Positions 33,970 through 46,337 of a DNA stretch of 64,000 nt are shown in pieces. The stretch covers positions 25,931,126 through 25,995,125 of the forward strand of contig OX387195.1 of assembly GCA_947561395.2 (NCBI GenBank), in the 5' to 3' direction. Made by a program: the position numbers and the translations under genes. Source of the DNA: Buxus sempervirens (lineage: Eukaryota; Streptophyta; Magnoliopsida; Buxales; Buxaceae). The first letter of the stretch is position 1, and each line of letters begins with the position of its first letter. Below the pieces are notes generated by a model that saw nothing but the letters and a program-made list of their open reading frames with translations, ran no database searches and was not told where the DNA came from.

Positions 33970-34801
33970 TAGGGTTGCTTATCGGACCAAGCCGGCAGGG
34001 GCCATGCTTTGCCTTGGTTATGGGGCCCACGTCCCGTTAAGGCACGACCTGGCGGACCATGGCCAACCAGGCAAGGGGCGGCTGGGTCGTGCCGCGTGCC
34101 GGCCCAACGGCAAGGCCGGCTTGTCGTGTCGACCTACCAGGCACGAAAAACAGTTAGCTGTTTTTTACCCCCCAAAAGTGGTTTTTACCACTTTTTTTTA
34201 CAATTTTACCCCCAATAGCTATATTAAGGGAGTATGCTTGTAATTAACTGTGAACGACCATTTCCACCCTTCTAATTGCCAAATAACAGTCATATTTGAG
34301 GGTAAAGGTGGTAAAAAACCACTTTTGATTTTCTATAAATAGGCCTAACCCTTACCACTCTAAACCACACTTCTTCTATAATCTCTCTTACTCTCTTCAT
34401 CTCTGTAGCTATCAAGTAATAGCTATTTTTTTTTAAATTGCACAAGCATCAAAGGTGTGAAGTGGACTCTGGAGGTTAAAAACTTCAATTGCAAAGTTCA
34501 AGCTTCATTCTGAAAAGGTATTCTTCTATTTAATTTTTTGTACAAATTTTATCCTAGTATGTATAAGACATTTTTGTGAATAATAAAACATATTTTTCAG
34601 AATTTTTTTATGGTTTTTGTACTATTTTTCCCATTTTCTCTAATTTTTTTGCAAAAAAAAGACCTAGGCCTACAAGCAGCCCGGCACGGCACGGCCCAGC
34701 CCTAGCCTTGCCATGGTTTGGGCCATGCTTGGGTTTTTCCTTGACGGGCCAGGCACGGCACAGCCTATCAAGGAAGCAGGCCAGCCCGTTAAGCAACCCT
34801 A
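33970..34801. mobile_element. hAT-like non-autonomous element
   Basis: Inverted ends TAGGGTTGCTTATCGG and CCGTTAAGCAACCCTA, with GC-rich CGGGCC/GGCACGGC-type subterminal repeats at both sides (33990-34140 and 34670-34795). Flanking octamers ATTGGAAG and AATGGAGG match at 6 of 8, as a decayed hAT target duplication would. No transposase. Confidence 0.5.
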
Positions 34802-36464
34802 AATGGAGGAGGAATGGGCCGGTGGAAAGCCATCTCTTCCTTTTTATACACACGTGGGGTTCGAGCCTTTCTTGTGGGGTTACCTCTGCGTCCCACTTAT
34901 TCTGTTCAAAGAATCGTACAAGGCTGTTGTAGAAGCGAAGAATAATCTATAGATGCACAAGTGTTGGTCGGCCATGAACTTCCTTTACGGTTTCCCTATC
35001 ATTTTTAATCCTTTTAAAGTCTCTTGTCCTCCTTTTGTTTGTCACTTTCAACAACAACCCACTCACGAGTCACTGCTTCAGCCCTAAATTCTATGTCATA
35101 CCAACATTTATAAGATCAATAACATGATCAGAAGGTGACTTTCATTACTGAGGTTCTAACTTCTAACACAGTGCCAATAAACGTCAAAATCCCATAAGAA
35201 AAGTACTCAAGATCATGAAATCCTAGACGGCAGGGAAGTGTCAATACAACAACATCGTACCTTCCCTTCTTAACTTTCACAGCCGAAAGCCACTGCACCA
35301 TCATTAGCCTCACCCTGTTCGGTAATCTTTCAACTGTAATCCTAACCATGATTGTGATTGGCAATCCTAAATTTCAAAACTTGAGACCATACCGAATAAT
35401 TTGATGTGTTGACTCAGCTTAACTCAGAATTACTTGATTAATTAAATTGAATCAAATTTGATGAGTTCACTCAGCTCTAAATTTGGCTTTCTATTTTTCT
35501 CTTCAGTACCCGATTTCTCAACGCAAGCCTAATTTTTTTGAGCTTTTTACATTCATATCCTTACATTATGCTATATTTACATATATATCTTCTTGTTTTT
35601 AATATTTGTATTTATACTTATCTGTTTTGCATAATCGTTGCAGCCATATCCCAACCTTAAAGTTTGTTAACTTTTTTGTTTATTTTTATTCAATGACTAA
35701 AGTAATCTTCTATAAAATATATCTCTTATATTATCTTATATTTTCATTTATGTCCTTGTATTATTATATTTGTTGCATATATGCTATAAGCCATTAATAT
35801 TAACTTGCTCAATTAATAATTTTTCATTGGAATTCCACCTAGCTCCATAGTCATTTAGCTATTTAATATTTTTTTTATTCTTACAAAAGATTAATTTAGT
35901 CATTTAATAAAAATAAACAACAAAACTTAATAAACTTTAACATTATGGTATAACTGCAATAATTATGCTAAAAATAAGAAGATATAAATGCAAATATATC
36001 ATAATACAAGGATATGAATGCAAAAAGCCCAATTTCTTTATCGGGTTATCAAACGGCCAGAATCCGGTCCATAATTTGTGGTCAAACATTTGGACGGTTC
36101 AGATCACTTTTTTTTTTATTTACTGTCCAGATCACTTTTTTTTTTTTTTTTTTTTACTTGTTTCTAATTACCATAGCTTTTGGTTTAGAAACTTCATTTG
36201 CTATTTGATTGCGTTAAGAGGAAACATACACAAATTTTACAGCAATCTTTCCCTGATTGGAAGGCTGTTAGCCTGTTACCTTCCAAAACCTGTAAAGGCC
36301 AAAGGATATATACGGCCGTACATAGAAGGCTTAGAAGCAATTCGATTCGATTCGATTATACGCCTTCATCGTCTCTTCTCTCCCTCCCATCAAAACCCTT
36401 TTCAGTTTTGCATTCTTTCTGGTCTCTGTATCTCCCCTTTCTCTGTTAGAAGAGTTTTAGAGCC
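34802..36464 (+). other. Phytocyanin upstream region
   Basis: AT-rich, with no gene recognised. A TATA-like GATATATAC lies at 36305-36313, about 155 bp before the ATG, and a T-rich and C/T-rich leader follows. A poly-T run is at 36131-36155. Confidence 0.4.
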
Positions 36465-37913
36465 ATGGCTTTGGGTAAGAGAGCCATGGTCTTGTTCTTG
36501 GTCATTTCTGTTGCCTTGCAGGTCTCCTCTGCTACTGTTTACAAGGTTGGGGACTCTGCTGGTTGGACTACCATCGGCAATGTAGACTACAAGAAGTGGG
36601 CCGCCACCAAGAACTTCAATGTTGGAGATGTCATCCGTACGTGTTTCTTTCTTTTCTTCCCTTTTTTGCTCTGCTTTTCGTCTGTTTCCATGGCGTTTTC
36701 TGACTCTGTTTCCAGTCTTTCTTCCTCGTTCTTTGTTCCTTTTCGGAGAAATCTTATGTGGGTTTTCTTTTTTCTTTTTTCATGATATAAATCTTTCAAT
36801 CCTTTGAGAACTCTCGTCTGCATCTTTTCTAGATCTTTATGAGATATCTTTCTAGCTTTTGGATTTCGGGGCTCTCCAATTTGGCTTTTTTTTTCTTTGT
36901 TTTCTTCAAGATCTGTTCTTTCTTTATGAATATTCCTGAACCTTTTCTCTGCTTCATAGAACTGATCTTTATAAAGTTGTTTTGTATATTGTCGTGTGTT
37001 TGCTTTGCTCGTCCCTGTTCTTTCTCGCTTCTGGGTCTGGTTTCTCTTTCAACCTTCGATGCTCCATTTCCTCCTCTCTCTCTCTCTCTCTCTCTCATCT
37101 TTAATCCCCTCACCGGCTAACACGTTTTTTTTTTTTGGTGGGAGGCTCTAACACATGTTTCTGCCCATTTTTCCGATGTCTGTTATTATGAATTTATGAT
37201 CCTTGTCGTTTGGCGTGTTAATGTCCCGTCCGAAACTTATCTTCCACTCTTCGTGCCTCTCATCACTGCTTTTCCAGTAGTCTTTTTGCCGCAGTTTTGC
37301 TTAGAAAAACCGCCATTTCTGGCCTCTTTGTCTAGCGTGCAACAGGCAACCAAGACATGATGTTCCCCTGACACTGAACCCTTAAAATAACAGAAAAACA
37401 GAATGACACATAGACTCTTTCATTCTCCACGTGGCAATTATACACTGCTCTCTTTACACATTGGACACTTCATTTTAGCCATCTGGCACATTTAAGTAAT
37501 GTATATTGGTTATTGTTATTGTTGGTGGTGTTGTGGGTGGTGCAGTTTTCGAGTACAACACGCAGTTCCACAATGTGATGCAAGTGAAGCATCAGGAGTT
37601 CAGATCATGCAACGCGTCGACGCCTATCACCACCTTCAGCTCCGGCAACGACTCGATCACGATCAAGAGGCCCGGCCACTACTACTACTTTTGTGGGGTC
37701 CCCGGTCACTGCCAAGCTGGGCAGAAGGTCGACATCAGGGTTGTTCTTGCTTCTTCTGCTCCAGCCATGGCTCCAAGTCCTTCCTCAATTTCGTCGCCGC
37801 CGACCAGTGATGCTCCGACCACTGGTACGCCCTCCGACGGGGGTGGCACCGGCGCCTGCTCTCAACGGCGCTTCAGCCCATTTCACTTCTTCAATTGGCT
37901 TGCTTGTTGCTAA
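36465..37913 (+). CDS. Phytocyanin, mavicyanin/stellacyanin type, with a disrupted C-terminus
   Basis: Exons 36465-36636 and 37546-37913 (GT-AG), 179 codons. It is a secreted blue copper protein of the apoplast or cell surface. A signal peptide covers residues 1-23 ([20 protein letters not shown] and on). The plastocyanin-like domain (about 24-124) has copper ligands His66, Cys107, His112 and axial Gln117, and the usual disulfide pair Cys79-Cys113. Gln rather than Met as axial ligand points to the stellacyanin/mavicyanin type. A Pro/Ser/Thr-rich stalk follows, as in early-nodulin-like proteins. The frame ends in HFFNWLACC. The +1 frame from about 37850 encodes [12 protein letters not shown], then [20 protein letters not shown], a typical GPI-anchor signal. 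A small indel near 37850 therefore appears to have removed it. Confidence 0.88.
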
Positions 37914-38833
37914 GCTTGGTTTGGGAATGGCAGTTTCTGCCGCTTTTGTTTCTGGTTTTTTTTAATAGATAGAAAAAAAGGTGTCTCAAGAGTCTTCTAA
38001 GGTGTTTTCAGTTGGAAATTTTCATAGGCGTTACTGGACATGGCTGAGGATAGTTTGGTTAATTTTGAATAACGAAGTTCTTGGTTTTTTCTGTTTAATG
38101 TTAGGTTGTTGACTTAAACATTAAATTTTTTATTTTTGGTTTTTTTTTTTAATAATGTGATTCTTGGTTTTTTTTCTGTGGAATGGTAGGTGGAGTCAAA
38201 TTTCAAACTGCCACAATTGTCATTCAACTCCATCTTTGGATTCAAATCATTTGTTATCCTTTTTGTTGAAGAAAAAGCAACATATAGACTATTTCATAAA
38301 TGTGAGCGTTCTACCTTACACGATAAGTGCATTTCCATTTAAACCTAGTATTTACTAAGATTTCACCTAATTATGCCATTAGGTGAATGGAGATGCTCTA
38401 CGTTGCACAAAGAGAGCCGTCTGGTATACTCACATCTTGTTTTAGCAAACACACGTGTATACTCACATCTTGTTTTTGCAAACACACGTGTTGAGTAGTA
38501 AATATATAACATCACACAGAATACTAATAACAAATTGATATGCCCATCTAACACCTAATAAAAGAAAAATATTGATAATAACATATAGACATGTTAAATT
38601 GACACATATCAAGCACTAGCATGATTTATTAATTAAAAAAAAAATCTTAGTTCTATAAACTTTAATCTTCTTTCTCTTCATAGGAGGAATGACTCCTTAT
38701 GGGAAGGATAATAGATGATTTGATTCACTACTCACTAAGAGGAAGGCAAAAAAAAGGGGTTTATAACCAGCTCCCATAACACAGATTTAATCCAACTACT
38801 AACATAAATAAATTTCCGGCGTAGAAATGATTT
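37914..38833 (+). other. Intergenic region between convergent phytocyanin and STP3
   Basis: 3' flanks of both genes. It includes the out-of-frame GPI-signal sequence to 37965 and a 33-bp tandem repeat at 38424-38489. Nothing else recognised. Confidence 0.5.
38424..38489 (+). repeat. 33-bp tandem duplication
   Basis: Two near-identical units beginning GTATACTCACATCTTGTTTT and ending AAACACACGT, at 38424 and 38457. Confidence 0.75.
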
Positions 38834-39350
38834 TTATATGATACTGTTCCTCTTCGGTTTGTTCTTGTCATCACCATCCTCGTCCATGAATCTCTTCCAC
38901 ACTGGGTGTTGCTTCCACACCTTCTCAACCATGGTGTCGACGTGAACGCCTTTAGTCTCCGGCAGAAGGTAATACACAAAGAGCCCCATTACAAAGATCC
39001 AGCCAGCAAAGAAGAAAAATATTGCTGCACGCATATGGCACAGCATCGACAAGAATTCCTGTGCTATCAAGAAGGTGAAGAGCATGTTAGAGCTAACTGC
39101 AAATGCAAACCCTACTGTTCTTGTTTCAAGTGGGAAGGTTTCACTAGGAATCAACCAACCCATAGGTCCCCACGACCATGCAAAACCCATCACAAACCCA
39201 CACACCAGCATCACCACAACAATTGCTTCCCCACGTCCAAGTGAATTTGTAGCTTTCAAATGTGCTTGTAGGATTCCTCTTATTATACTCCGCAATATCA
39301 CAAGGAGTACTGTTCAACCTGTTAAACAACCATTGCACTTGAAAACTTAA

Positions 39351-39809
39351 TAAGTAAAGGTGTAACTATGCTCTAGCAGGGGTGCACATGTAGTACTGCA
39401 CATAGAGAGAGGGAGCAATTTAGTAATTGCTTAGGTTTTGAACAGCGAGACGGAGTTATGACTATTTAAACCCTGTATTAAAGAAACCTCAACACCATAT
39501 GGTATTGGCTTTTTGGAGAACTCGTGCATAGAGCTTGGCACGCTTCCCAACGGGCCTTCTCATGTTAAATATAATATAGATATAAGAGGGCTCGAATACA
39601 ATATCTCAACACTCTCCTGCACATGTAACTTTGCCCAAGAATATATATATAGAGAGGACAAACACAGCGGACATACACCCTGATTACAAATAAATGCCAA
39701 GGCAACTCACCTGCTGCAAGGAGTCAAACATAAGACCTACCGCTCTAATACCATGTTAAGTGAAGGTGTAACTATGTATAGAAGGGAGCTCGAACACAAT
39801 ATCTCAACA
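39351..39809 (-). mobile_element. TRIM-like element in STP3 intron 3, interrupted by another repeat
   Basis: The right terminal repeat (39754-39809, 56 bp) starts TGTTAAGTGAAGGTGTAACT and ends ATCTCAACA. Just inside it lies the inverse of a tRNA-Met primer site (GCTCTAATACCA). The left repeat is split: its start is at about 39351-39370 and its end (CGAATACAATATCTCAACA) at 39593-39611. About 210 bp of a different dispersed repeat (GGGTGCACATGTAGTACTGC and on) lies between. Confidence 0.5.
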
Positions 39810-41084
39810 TAGCCATTTAATCAAATCCCAATGAAATAAAAATTTGGTCAAAAAGTATTACCTTCGTTATGAACATCTGCACACAGGCTTCAAGAAGCAG
39901 CTTCCTCCTCCCAACCTTATCGACGAGGATAATTGACACCCAAGTGCTCAACACATTTACAAGCCCAGTAATGACTGATGACAACAAGGAAGAATCGTTC
40001 TTGAATCCCAGAGTCTGAAACAATACTGGTGCATAGAACATTATAGCATTGATCCCTGTGAACTGCTGAAACACTTGCAACATGATTGCAATCACAAGTG
40101 GGGGTCGGCTCGATCGTTTCATCAGTTTTCTGAATGGATGCTTGACTTGCCGAGCCATTTCACAAGCAGACACAATTTGGTCGAACTCCGCATCGACATT
40201 AGATACACCTCTGACCTTCCCCAATGTTGCTTTGCCTTGCTCAAACTTCCCTCACTCTACCAAGCTTGTTGGGGTTTCTGTCACTATTAAGGAACCCAAA
40301 CATAGAATGGAAGCTGGAACACCTGCAAGCCCTAGAGACATTCTCCATCCCCAAGCATGCTTCTGTGATGTAAAGTAGTTAACAATGTTTGCAAAGAGAA
40401 TCCCTACTGTTACTAATAGTTGGAAGAGGATGTTCACTGCACCCCTCATCTTTACAGGCGCTATCTCAGACAAGAACAGAGGCACAGCCTGCAATTTTAT
40501 ACCCATTTTGATGTTAATTTTAACATGGCACATAAAGCACTTTATGGCTTGCCCAAGGTCTGGCCTTAAAATAAATATAGAAGCCTGAGCCCCAGCCTCT
40601 GAATCGTATAACGCAAATAGTAAAATAGAGAAGAACAAGAACAAGAATACGCAGATTTCAACTATTTCGGCAATGTGCCTATGTCCATTGTGTATGGCAA
40701 AAATTCCACTAAAAAAATTTAATTAGGGTTACGATATGACAAATATATCAACCCTAAACCTGATATTTTGAAATTCCAAAAATACCCCTGTAACGTACCG
40801 CAAGGGGCTTCGCCCTCCGCACCTCTTAGACCCAGAATATGAACCACTGTTTCCAACACCAGCTAAGCCCAATTTTTGTATTTTTTTTTTTTTCTAAATT
40901 TCAATGTTATTAGAAAAACAATTGAAATATTCGCACTTACATATGCTTAAAGGTTTCTTCTACTTACATTTCAATAAATTAAGCAAAAAACTACCATAAT
41001 AAAATGAATTAATAATATGACAAAACTAATTTCGGATATGCATGGAAACATTAAACAAGTTCTACTCGTGCAATGACATTCAAA

Positions 41085-41236
41085 ATCGAGTCAAGTCGGG
41101 CCTAAACGAACCTAGCACAAGCCCGGCCCTCATAATTTTCGGCTTCTAAAAACCTCTCCAAGTAAGCCCATGGACCCCAAAATTCAAGCCCAAGCCTGGT
41201 TTGAACAGGGCCGGGGGCCTAGAATTGTCATCCCTA
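41085..41236. repeat. hAT-type repeat fragment in STP3 intron 2
   Basis: GGGCC/GCCCGG-rich stretch ending ATTGTCATCCCTA, like one terminus of hAT elements (compare 48271-48803). A matching left end was not found. Confidence 0.35.
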
Positions 41237-42369
41237 GGTGGAAGTAGTATACCTCATTGCCAAATCCAACTCCAAAGCCCAGAAGAACCCTTCCAAAGAT
41301 TAGCATGGCTATGTTCACTGCTGTTGCACTCAAGATAGCTCCTGACAAGAAGAAGACAGAAGCGACTCGCATGGTGAGCCTTCGACCATAGGCGGTGCAG
41401 ACCTTTGATGCGGCGAAGCTTGACACAAGAGCGGCGAGATACAATGAAGAGGTGAAAAGCTGAAGGAGTTGGTTGTCATACTAGCAGTAATTGTTTTCTT
41501 TAGCATGGATTTTTCTTCTGTAAACTGCAGGAAAGAACATTTTCGAGAAGTCGTCCATGGCGGTCACCCCACCTAAAACCAGGATACCATGGTCGAGAAA
41601 TTATCTCAAAAATGAATCTCGTTTATTTGTAAAGGTGATCTGGGTACGTAGCAATGGACTTGGTCGAAGCATGTTGATTAGTAAACCATTTCAGTTAAAA
41701 CTTGAAAGCAAGGGAAAGATCAAGTTGATCAATTAGGGCACGTTAATTAGTAAACCATTGCAGTGAAAACATGAAAGCCAAAGATATTTCAAAAGATTTG
41801 CAGAATGAGTTATATTACTTGATCCCACCTTGTGCTCATGTCCACCGGATAGAAGCGCGCCAACAAACTATGCACGATTTCCCCAAAGAGGGTTTACCGT
41901 TTATTTGTTTTTTTTTTTTTTTTCTCTTTAAAACTCATGGTATCCAGCCCGCATACTCAACCAACTAATCCTAAGGGCTCATAAAACCCTACAACCCACA
42001 TGACCCAAGTAAGTCTAAGATCCATAGACCTTATGCAGGTGGCCTCAAAAGGTTGTGCCTTTACCGTTTGTTGTTAAAACATAATTAATATACGATTAAA
42101 ATAGTCAAAACTCTGTCTATTCATTTAAAATTTAGACAGTTGCAAAATTGTTCTTTCTCTCTACGTGCTGTGCTACACGTGTACCCTGCTAGTATCCATT
42201 ACCCAATTACAACTCTAACCTAGTACATTATAAAAAATTTCTAATATATCCCAACTATAATATTGTCTGCTTTGGACCTGATAAAAAACTCAGTTGATAC
42301 CATTACCAAGGGGTCCCCAACACCGGATTAAATCATCTACAGATGAGCTCATCCATAAAATGTACTTGT

Positions 42370-42600
42370 TTGTGGGATGAAATCGTCTGTAGCATGGTTG
42401 CTACAACAGATCCTGCAGCTTGTAGTATCCAACGGTGGCTGTTATTTGAATGTCAAATGTCATTAAAGTGACATTTGACATTAAAAAATATGAAAGAGCA
42501 GCCACCCTTGGATGCTACAAGTGGCAACCACGATGCTACAAGTGGCAGCATCCAGGGTGGCTGCAGTGTCTACCGCAGTAACCCTACAGTAGACAATATC
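42370..42600. repeat. Palindromic MITE-like element in STP3 intron 1
   Basis: Nested inverted repeats: outer arms 42419-42441 and 42499-42521 (23 bp, 2 mismatches) and inner perfect 14-bp arms 42449-42462 and 42469-42482 around a 6-base loop. AAATCGTCTGTAGCATGGTT at the left and CTACAGTAGAC at the right resemble termini of the 57575-57747 element. Confidence 0.55.
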
Positions 42601-43961
42601 AACCCCTTGTTTGTAGCTTATTGGTGATTGTCAAGTCAGCAATCGTCTACAGTAAATGAACGAGCCAAAACATATTGCATGTTTACATCCATAGCTGATT
42701 TAAATCATTCCAACACTAAGAAATTGACCCAATGGTTAACTCAACTTGACCGATACAGTTCATATTGCCCTGCTTTAACTTTACTAGCAGTTACGTCCTG
42801 ATGAATTAATACCGATAAGTTCGTATTTCAAGCATAACACATGGTGATGGTGATTGAATCTAAATTAAAAGTAGTTGTGGATGGGTAATCTAATATATAT
42901 ATAGATGAAATGGTCATGGTGATTGAATCATACTGGTTTTCATGGCGTATTTGATCTCTTTTAGTGAGACCCACTAAGACTTCTGAACATTTGGAAGCAA
43001 ACAAAACCGAAGAAAACACCATGGAAGTGGTACAGACAAGCAGAGGCAAAGAAAACCATACCTGAAATGCCAATATCATAACCAAACATTAGGCCTCCAC
43101 AGGCCGCAATCACATAACAGACTACCACATAAAAAGTAGTTTTGGATTTGAAGCCTTCTGCGTCAGTCATTTTTGCCTCTGCAAAACTCAAAACTGAGAA
43201 ACTCTATCTCTACTACAGAAGAAAGTAAGCAAGGAAGAAAAGCTGAGAGAAGAAGAGTGGATTAATAGATAAGAGAGAGACGAGAACTTAAATGAATACC
43301 TCGTCCACATAAGGAAATTAGAAGCTCTTCTTATGGTAAGTCTTATATTAGTTTCCATTTACAGTCTTCAATATAAATAAGATTCCTTCAAATCTTTAAG
43401 CAAGCAAAACTAGATTTTTTTTTTATTTGGGTATAAAATGTGAAAAATCCACAGATCGAAACAGGCTTTATGGGTACGGGTCGGATTTGGGATCCTACAG
43501 GAACAAAGTCAGCCCAATCTTGATCTTGTTGGGTTTGAGTTGACCAAGTGCCTTGAATTTTCCTTTTTAAATAAGGTTCTTTGACTGTGTTCAGATACAA
43601 AATTTACTGGATAAATATCAGAAATACACTTTTGTATTTAGAAGATATAGTTTCCTCTCAAAGGGAGTAAATCTTATTTACACCAGCTGCATATCAAATC
43701 TCTTCCTTGAAGGTCCATCCATAAGATCAAATTATAAAATGGCAATGTCAAGAAAGAGCAACTCATTCCATTTAGGTGAAGCCCCTTGAACATGGGGAGA
43801 TGTATTCAATTGAAAAAAAAAATTGCAAACCTCAAATGGGAATTACAAAAAGGTGAGAGATTACATTCAAAAGAGCATGAAGTTACAAGATAACTCAATG
43901 TTAAGCAGCAGCTTATCATTCTATGTAACATTTCCCTCAAATTATTTGTTCTGATTCCCAT

Positions 43962-46168
43962 TTAATGGGATGAGCCAATTTCAAGATTCTTGGGCTTTTC
44001 GTCGTCATCAACTTCATCTGTCATGTATCTCTTCCAGTACCAGTGTTGTTTCCAGACTCTCTCCGCCATTGCATCTACTGGTACATTCTTCGTCTCGGGC
44101 AAGAGGAACAAGGCAAACAATCCCATGACCAAGATCCATGCGGCAAAGAAGAAGAAGATCCCAGCTCGCATGTGGCACAACATGGACAAGAAAGCTTGTG
44201 CAATTATAAATGTACAAAGCATGTTTGAGCTAACTGCAAATGCAAAACCCGCAGTCCTTGTCTCAAGAGGGAAGGTCTCACTTGGAATCAACCAACCAAG
44301 GGGTCCCCATGACCATGCAAAGCTCATGACATACAGACACACAAGTAGCACCACAACAATGGCTTCTTTTTGTCCAAGACTGCTTGTTGGCTTCAAATCA
44401 GCCATGAGAATTGCTCCAATTATACCCTGTACCACATTAAAATGAATCTCAATTTGATGATAATACAAAAAGGGGTTGCATACAGAATTTGTATGTGTAA
44501 TGTAGTAAATTATATATAATTACCTGGGTGATGAACATTTGAACACAAGCTTCAAGAAGCAGAACCCTCCTTCCAGCCCTATCAACTACATAGAGTGAAA
44601 CTAAGGTGCTAAACACATTCACAAGCCCTGTGATGACAGCTGATAGCAGTGACCCTTCGCTCTTGAATCCAACAGTTTGGAAGAGAACTGGTGCATAGAA
44701 CATTATGGCATTGATCCCTGTGAATTGCTGGAACACCTGCAATAAGATGGCAATGACCAGTGGGGGCCTACTTGAACGCTTCATTAGCTTCCTGAATGGA
44801 TCCTTTACTCGTCTTGCTATCTCACAAGCAGCTACTATTTGATTAAACTCTGCATCAATACTTTCAGTACCCCTGATCTTCTTGAGTGTTGCTCTTCCCT
44901 GTTCTAACTTTTGTCGCTCAACAAGGCTTGTGGGAGTCTCAGTGATAATAAAGGAGCCGATGGCCAGGAGTGCGGCCGGCACACCCGCCAACCCTAGTGC
45001 AATTCTCCATCCATTGGGATGGATGTTTGCCACAAAGTAGTTTACCATGTTGGCAGCAAAGATCCCAACTGTAATAAGAAGCTGAAATGTAATGTTAAGC
45101 GCTCCTCGGATTTTGGAAGGAGCGATTTCGGAGAGGAATAGAGGAACTGCCTGCAATTGAGGTTCAACATAGAATAACAAATTATCAAACAAAAGGGAAA
45201 GCAAGAGCTTTTAAAAGTTCCAATCAGTGTTTACAGTTTTGACGGCATGTCGCATTTTTTCTTTTTTACTTTTCTTTTCAAGTTATGATGTGTTTTAAGG
45301 CTGGAAAATTGCAATAGGGGAAATGCAAATTTTTTTACAATTTTTCGGTAAAATGGGGGATATGCCGGCAAAATGTGGCGAAAGCTCAAAGAAAAACTCC
45401 CATTTTTTGTCTTTGTTGATTTTTCCTGTGCTTGGCGCAGAAATTTCGTTTCATGCCCTAGGCCGTCCATGGGCAATGAAACGGTAAACCTTGGTTCCAA
45501 TCACTTAAAGATGACCAACAACTTGGGAGAGGATACATACCTGATTAGCAAATCCGACTCCTACCCCCAGACAAATCCTTCCAATGATCAACATTTCGAT
45601 ATTCATTGCCGCGGCATTCAAAATAACACCTACGATAAAGAAGAGTGATGCTATTTGCATTGTGGGCTTTCTACCAAGCTTTGAACACACCCTTGATGCT
45701 ACAAAGCTTGCAACAAGAGCAGCAAGGTACAAGGAAGAGGTAAACAATTGGAGGTATTGGTTATCATATTTGCAATAGTTGTTCTCATGAGCCCTTTTTT
45801 TCCTTGCATAAACAGCAGGGAAGAATTTCTCCAAGAAATCATCCATGGCTGTCACCCCACCTGAAACCCATATAAACAAGATCAGATTGATCTTAATCCT
45901 TGTATTAAATCAAATAAAAAATACATTTAAAAACAATAACAATTCCTTAATTTGTAGCTCTTATACCACTGTCTAGATCATTTGAAAGAAACAACATAAA
46001 ATAATAATAAACAAGGGAATTGAAACCCATGCCTGAAATTCCAATGTCATAACCAAACATTAGGCCTCCACATGCTGCAATGATGGTGCATAAAATGACA
46101 TAAAATGTTATCTTCCCTTCAAACTCCGGATTATCCCCATCTGACTTGATTACTACGGCAGCCGGCAT
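43962..46168 (-). CDS. STP-type H+/hexose symporter (STP4), intact
   Basis: Exons, 5' to 3': 46033-46168, 45541-45860, 44524-45150 and 43962-44426, giving 515 codons, the usual STP size. It takes up monosaccharides with protons across the plasma membrane. Conserved residues are all present: Asp41 in [13 protein letters not shown], lid motif NYCKYDNQ, Gln175 in [27 protein letters not shown], Trp406 in [10 protein letters not shown], the PLETRTAG loop, and a [11 protein letters not shown] tail. Intron 1 is odd: the expected donor reads GC (TCAG followed by GCATGG), whereas STP3 has GT. Either a GC-AG intron is used, or a GT six bases downstream, which would add Gly-Met in frame. It is the tandem partner of STP3 and the only conventional STP protein in the cluster. 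Confidence 0.92.
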
Positions 46169-46281
46169 CTTTGCTTCTCAAATTTAAAAAAAAAACCCCA
46201 AATTAAATATCAAAAATCAAAAAGAAAATCTAATGTTCTGTCGTCCAAGAGGAAGAGCTTCACCATGTACTGGGGAAAATT

Positions 46282-46337
46282 TTTCCTTCTTGTTTGAGAT
46301 CTCTCACAGGAAAGAAAGATCTCAAACAAGAAAGAAA
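46282..46337 (-). promoter_or_regulatory. Stem-loop in the presumed STP4 leader
   Basis: Arms 46282-46302 and 46317-46337 pair at 20 of 21 positions (core CTTGTTTGAGATCT with AGATCTCAAACAAG) around a 14-base loop. It lies 114-169 bp before the STP4 start codon, likely in the 5' leader or proximal promoter. Role unknown. Confidence 0.5.

Larger units (their letters stand above)
38834..43170 (-). pseudogene. STP-type hexose symporter pseudogene (STP3)
   Basis: Exons, 5' to 3': 43062-43170, 41253-41572, 39862-40488 and about 38834-39290, the same four-exon plan as STP4. Family motifs are present: [49 protein letters not shown], and a PETKGVHVDTM tail. Exon 2 has an in-frame TAG at 41481-41483 where the family has Lys (NYC-stop-YDNQ). 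Exon 3 has TGA at 40252-40254 where the family has Arg (SLVE-stop), a likely CGA to TGA change. The last exon lacks a clean in-phase acceptor near 39290. With two nonsense codons in the first half, no full transporter can be made. A TRIM and another repeat sit in intron 3, a hAT-type piece in intron 2, and a palindromic MITE in intron 1. Confidence 0.88.

Noticed and set aside
35965-36585. 206-codon ORF running into the phytocyanin leader
   Set aside because: It crosses a poly-T run and overlaps phytocyanin exon 1 in another frame; low-complexity translation.
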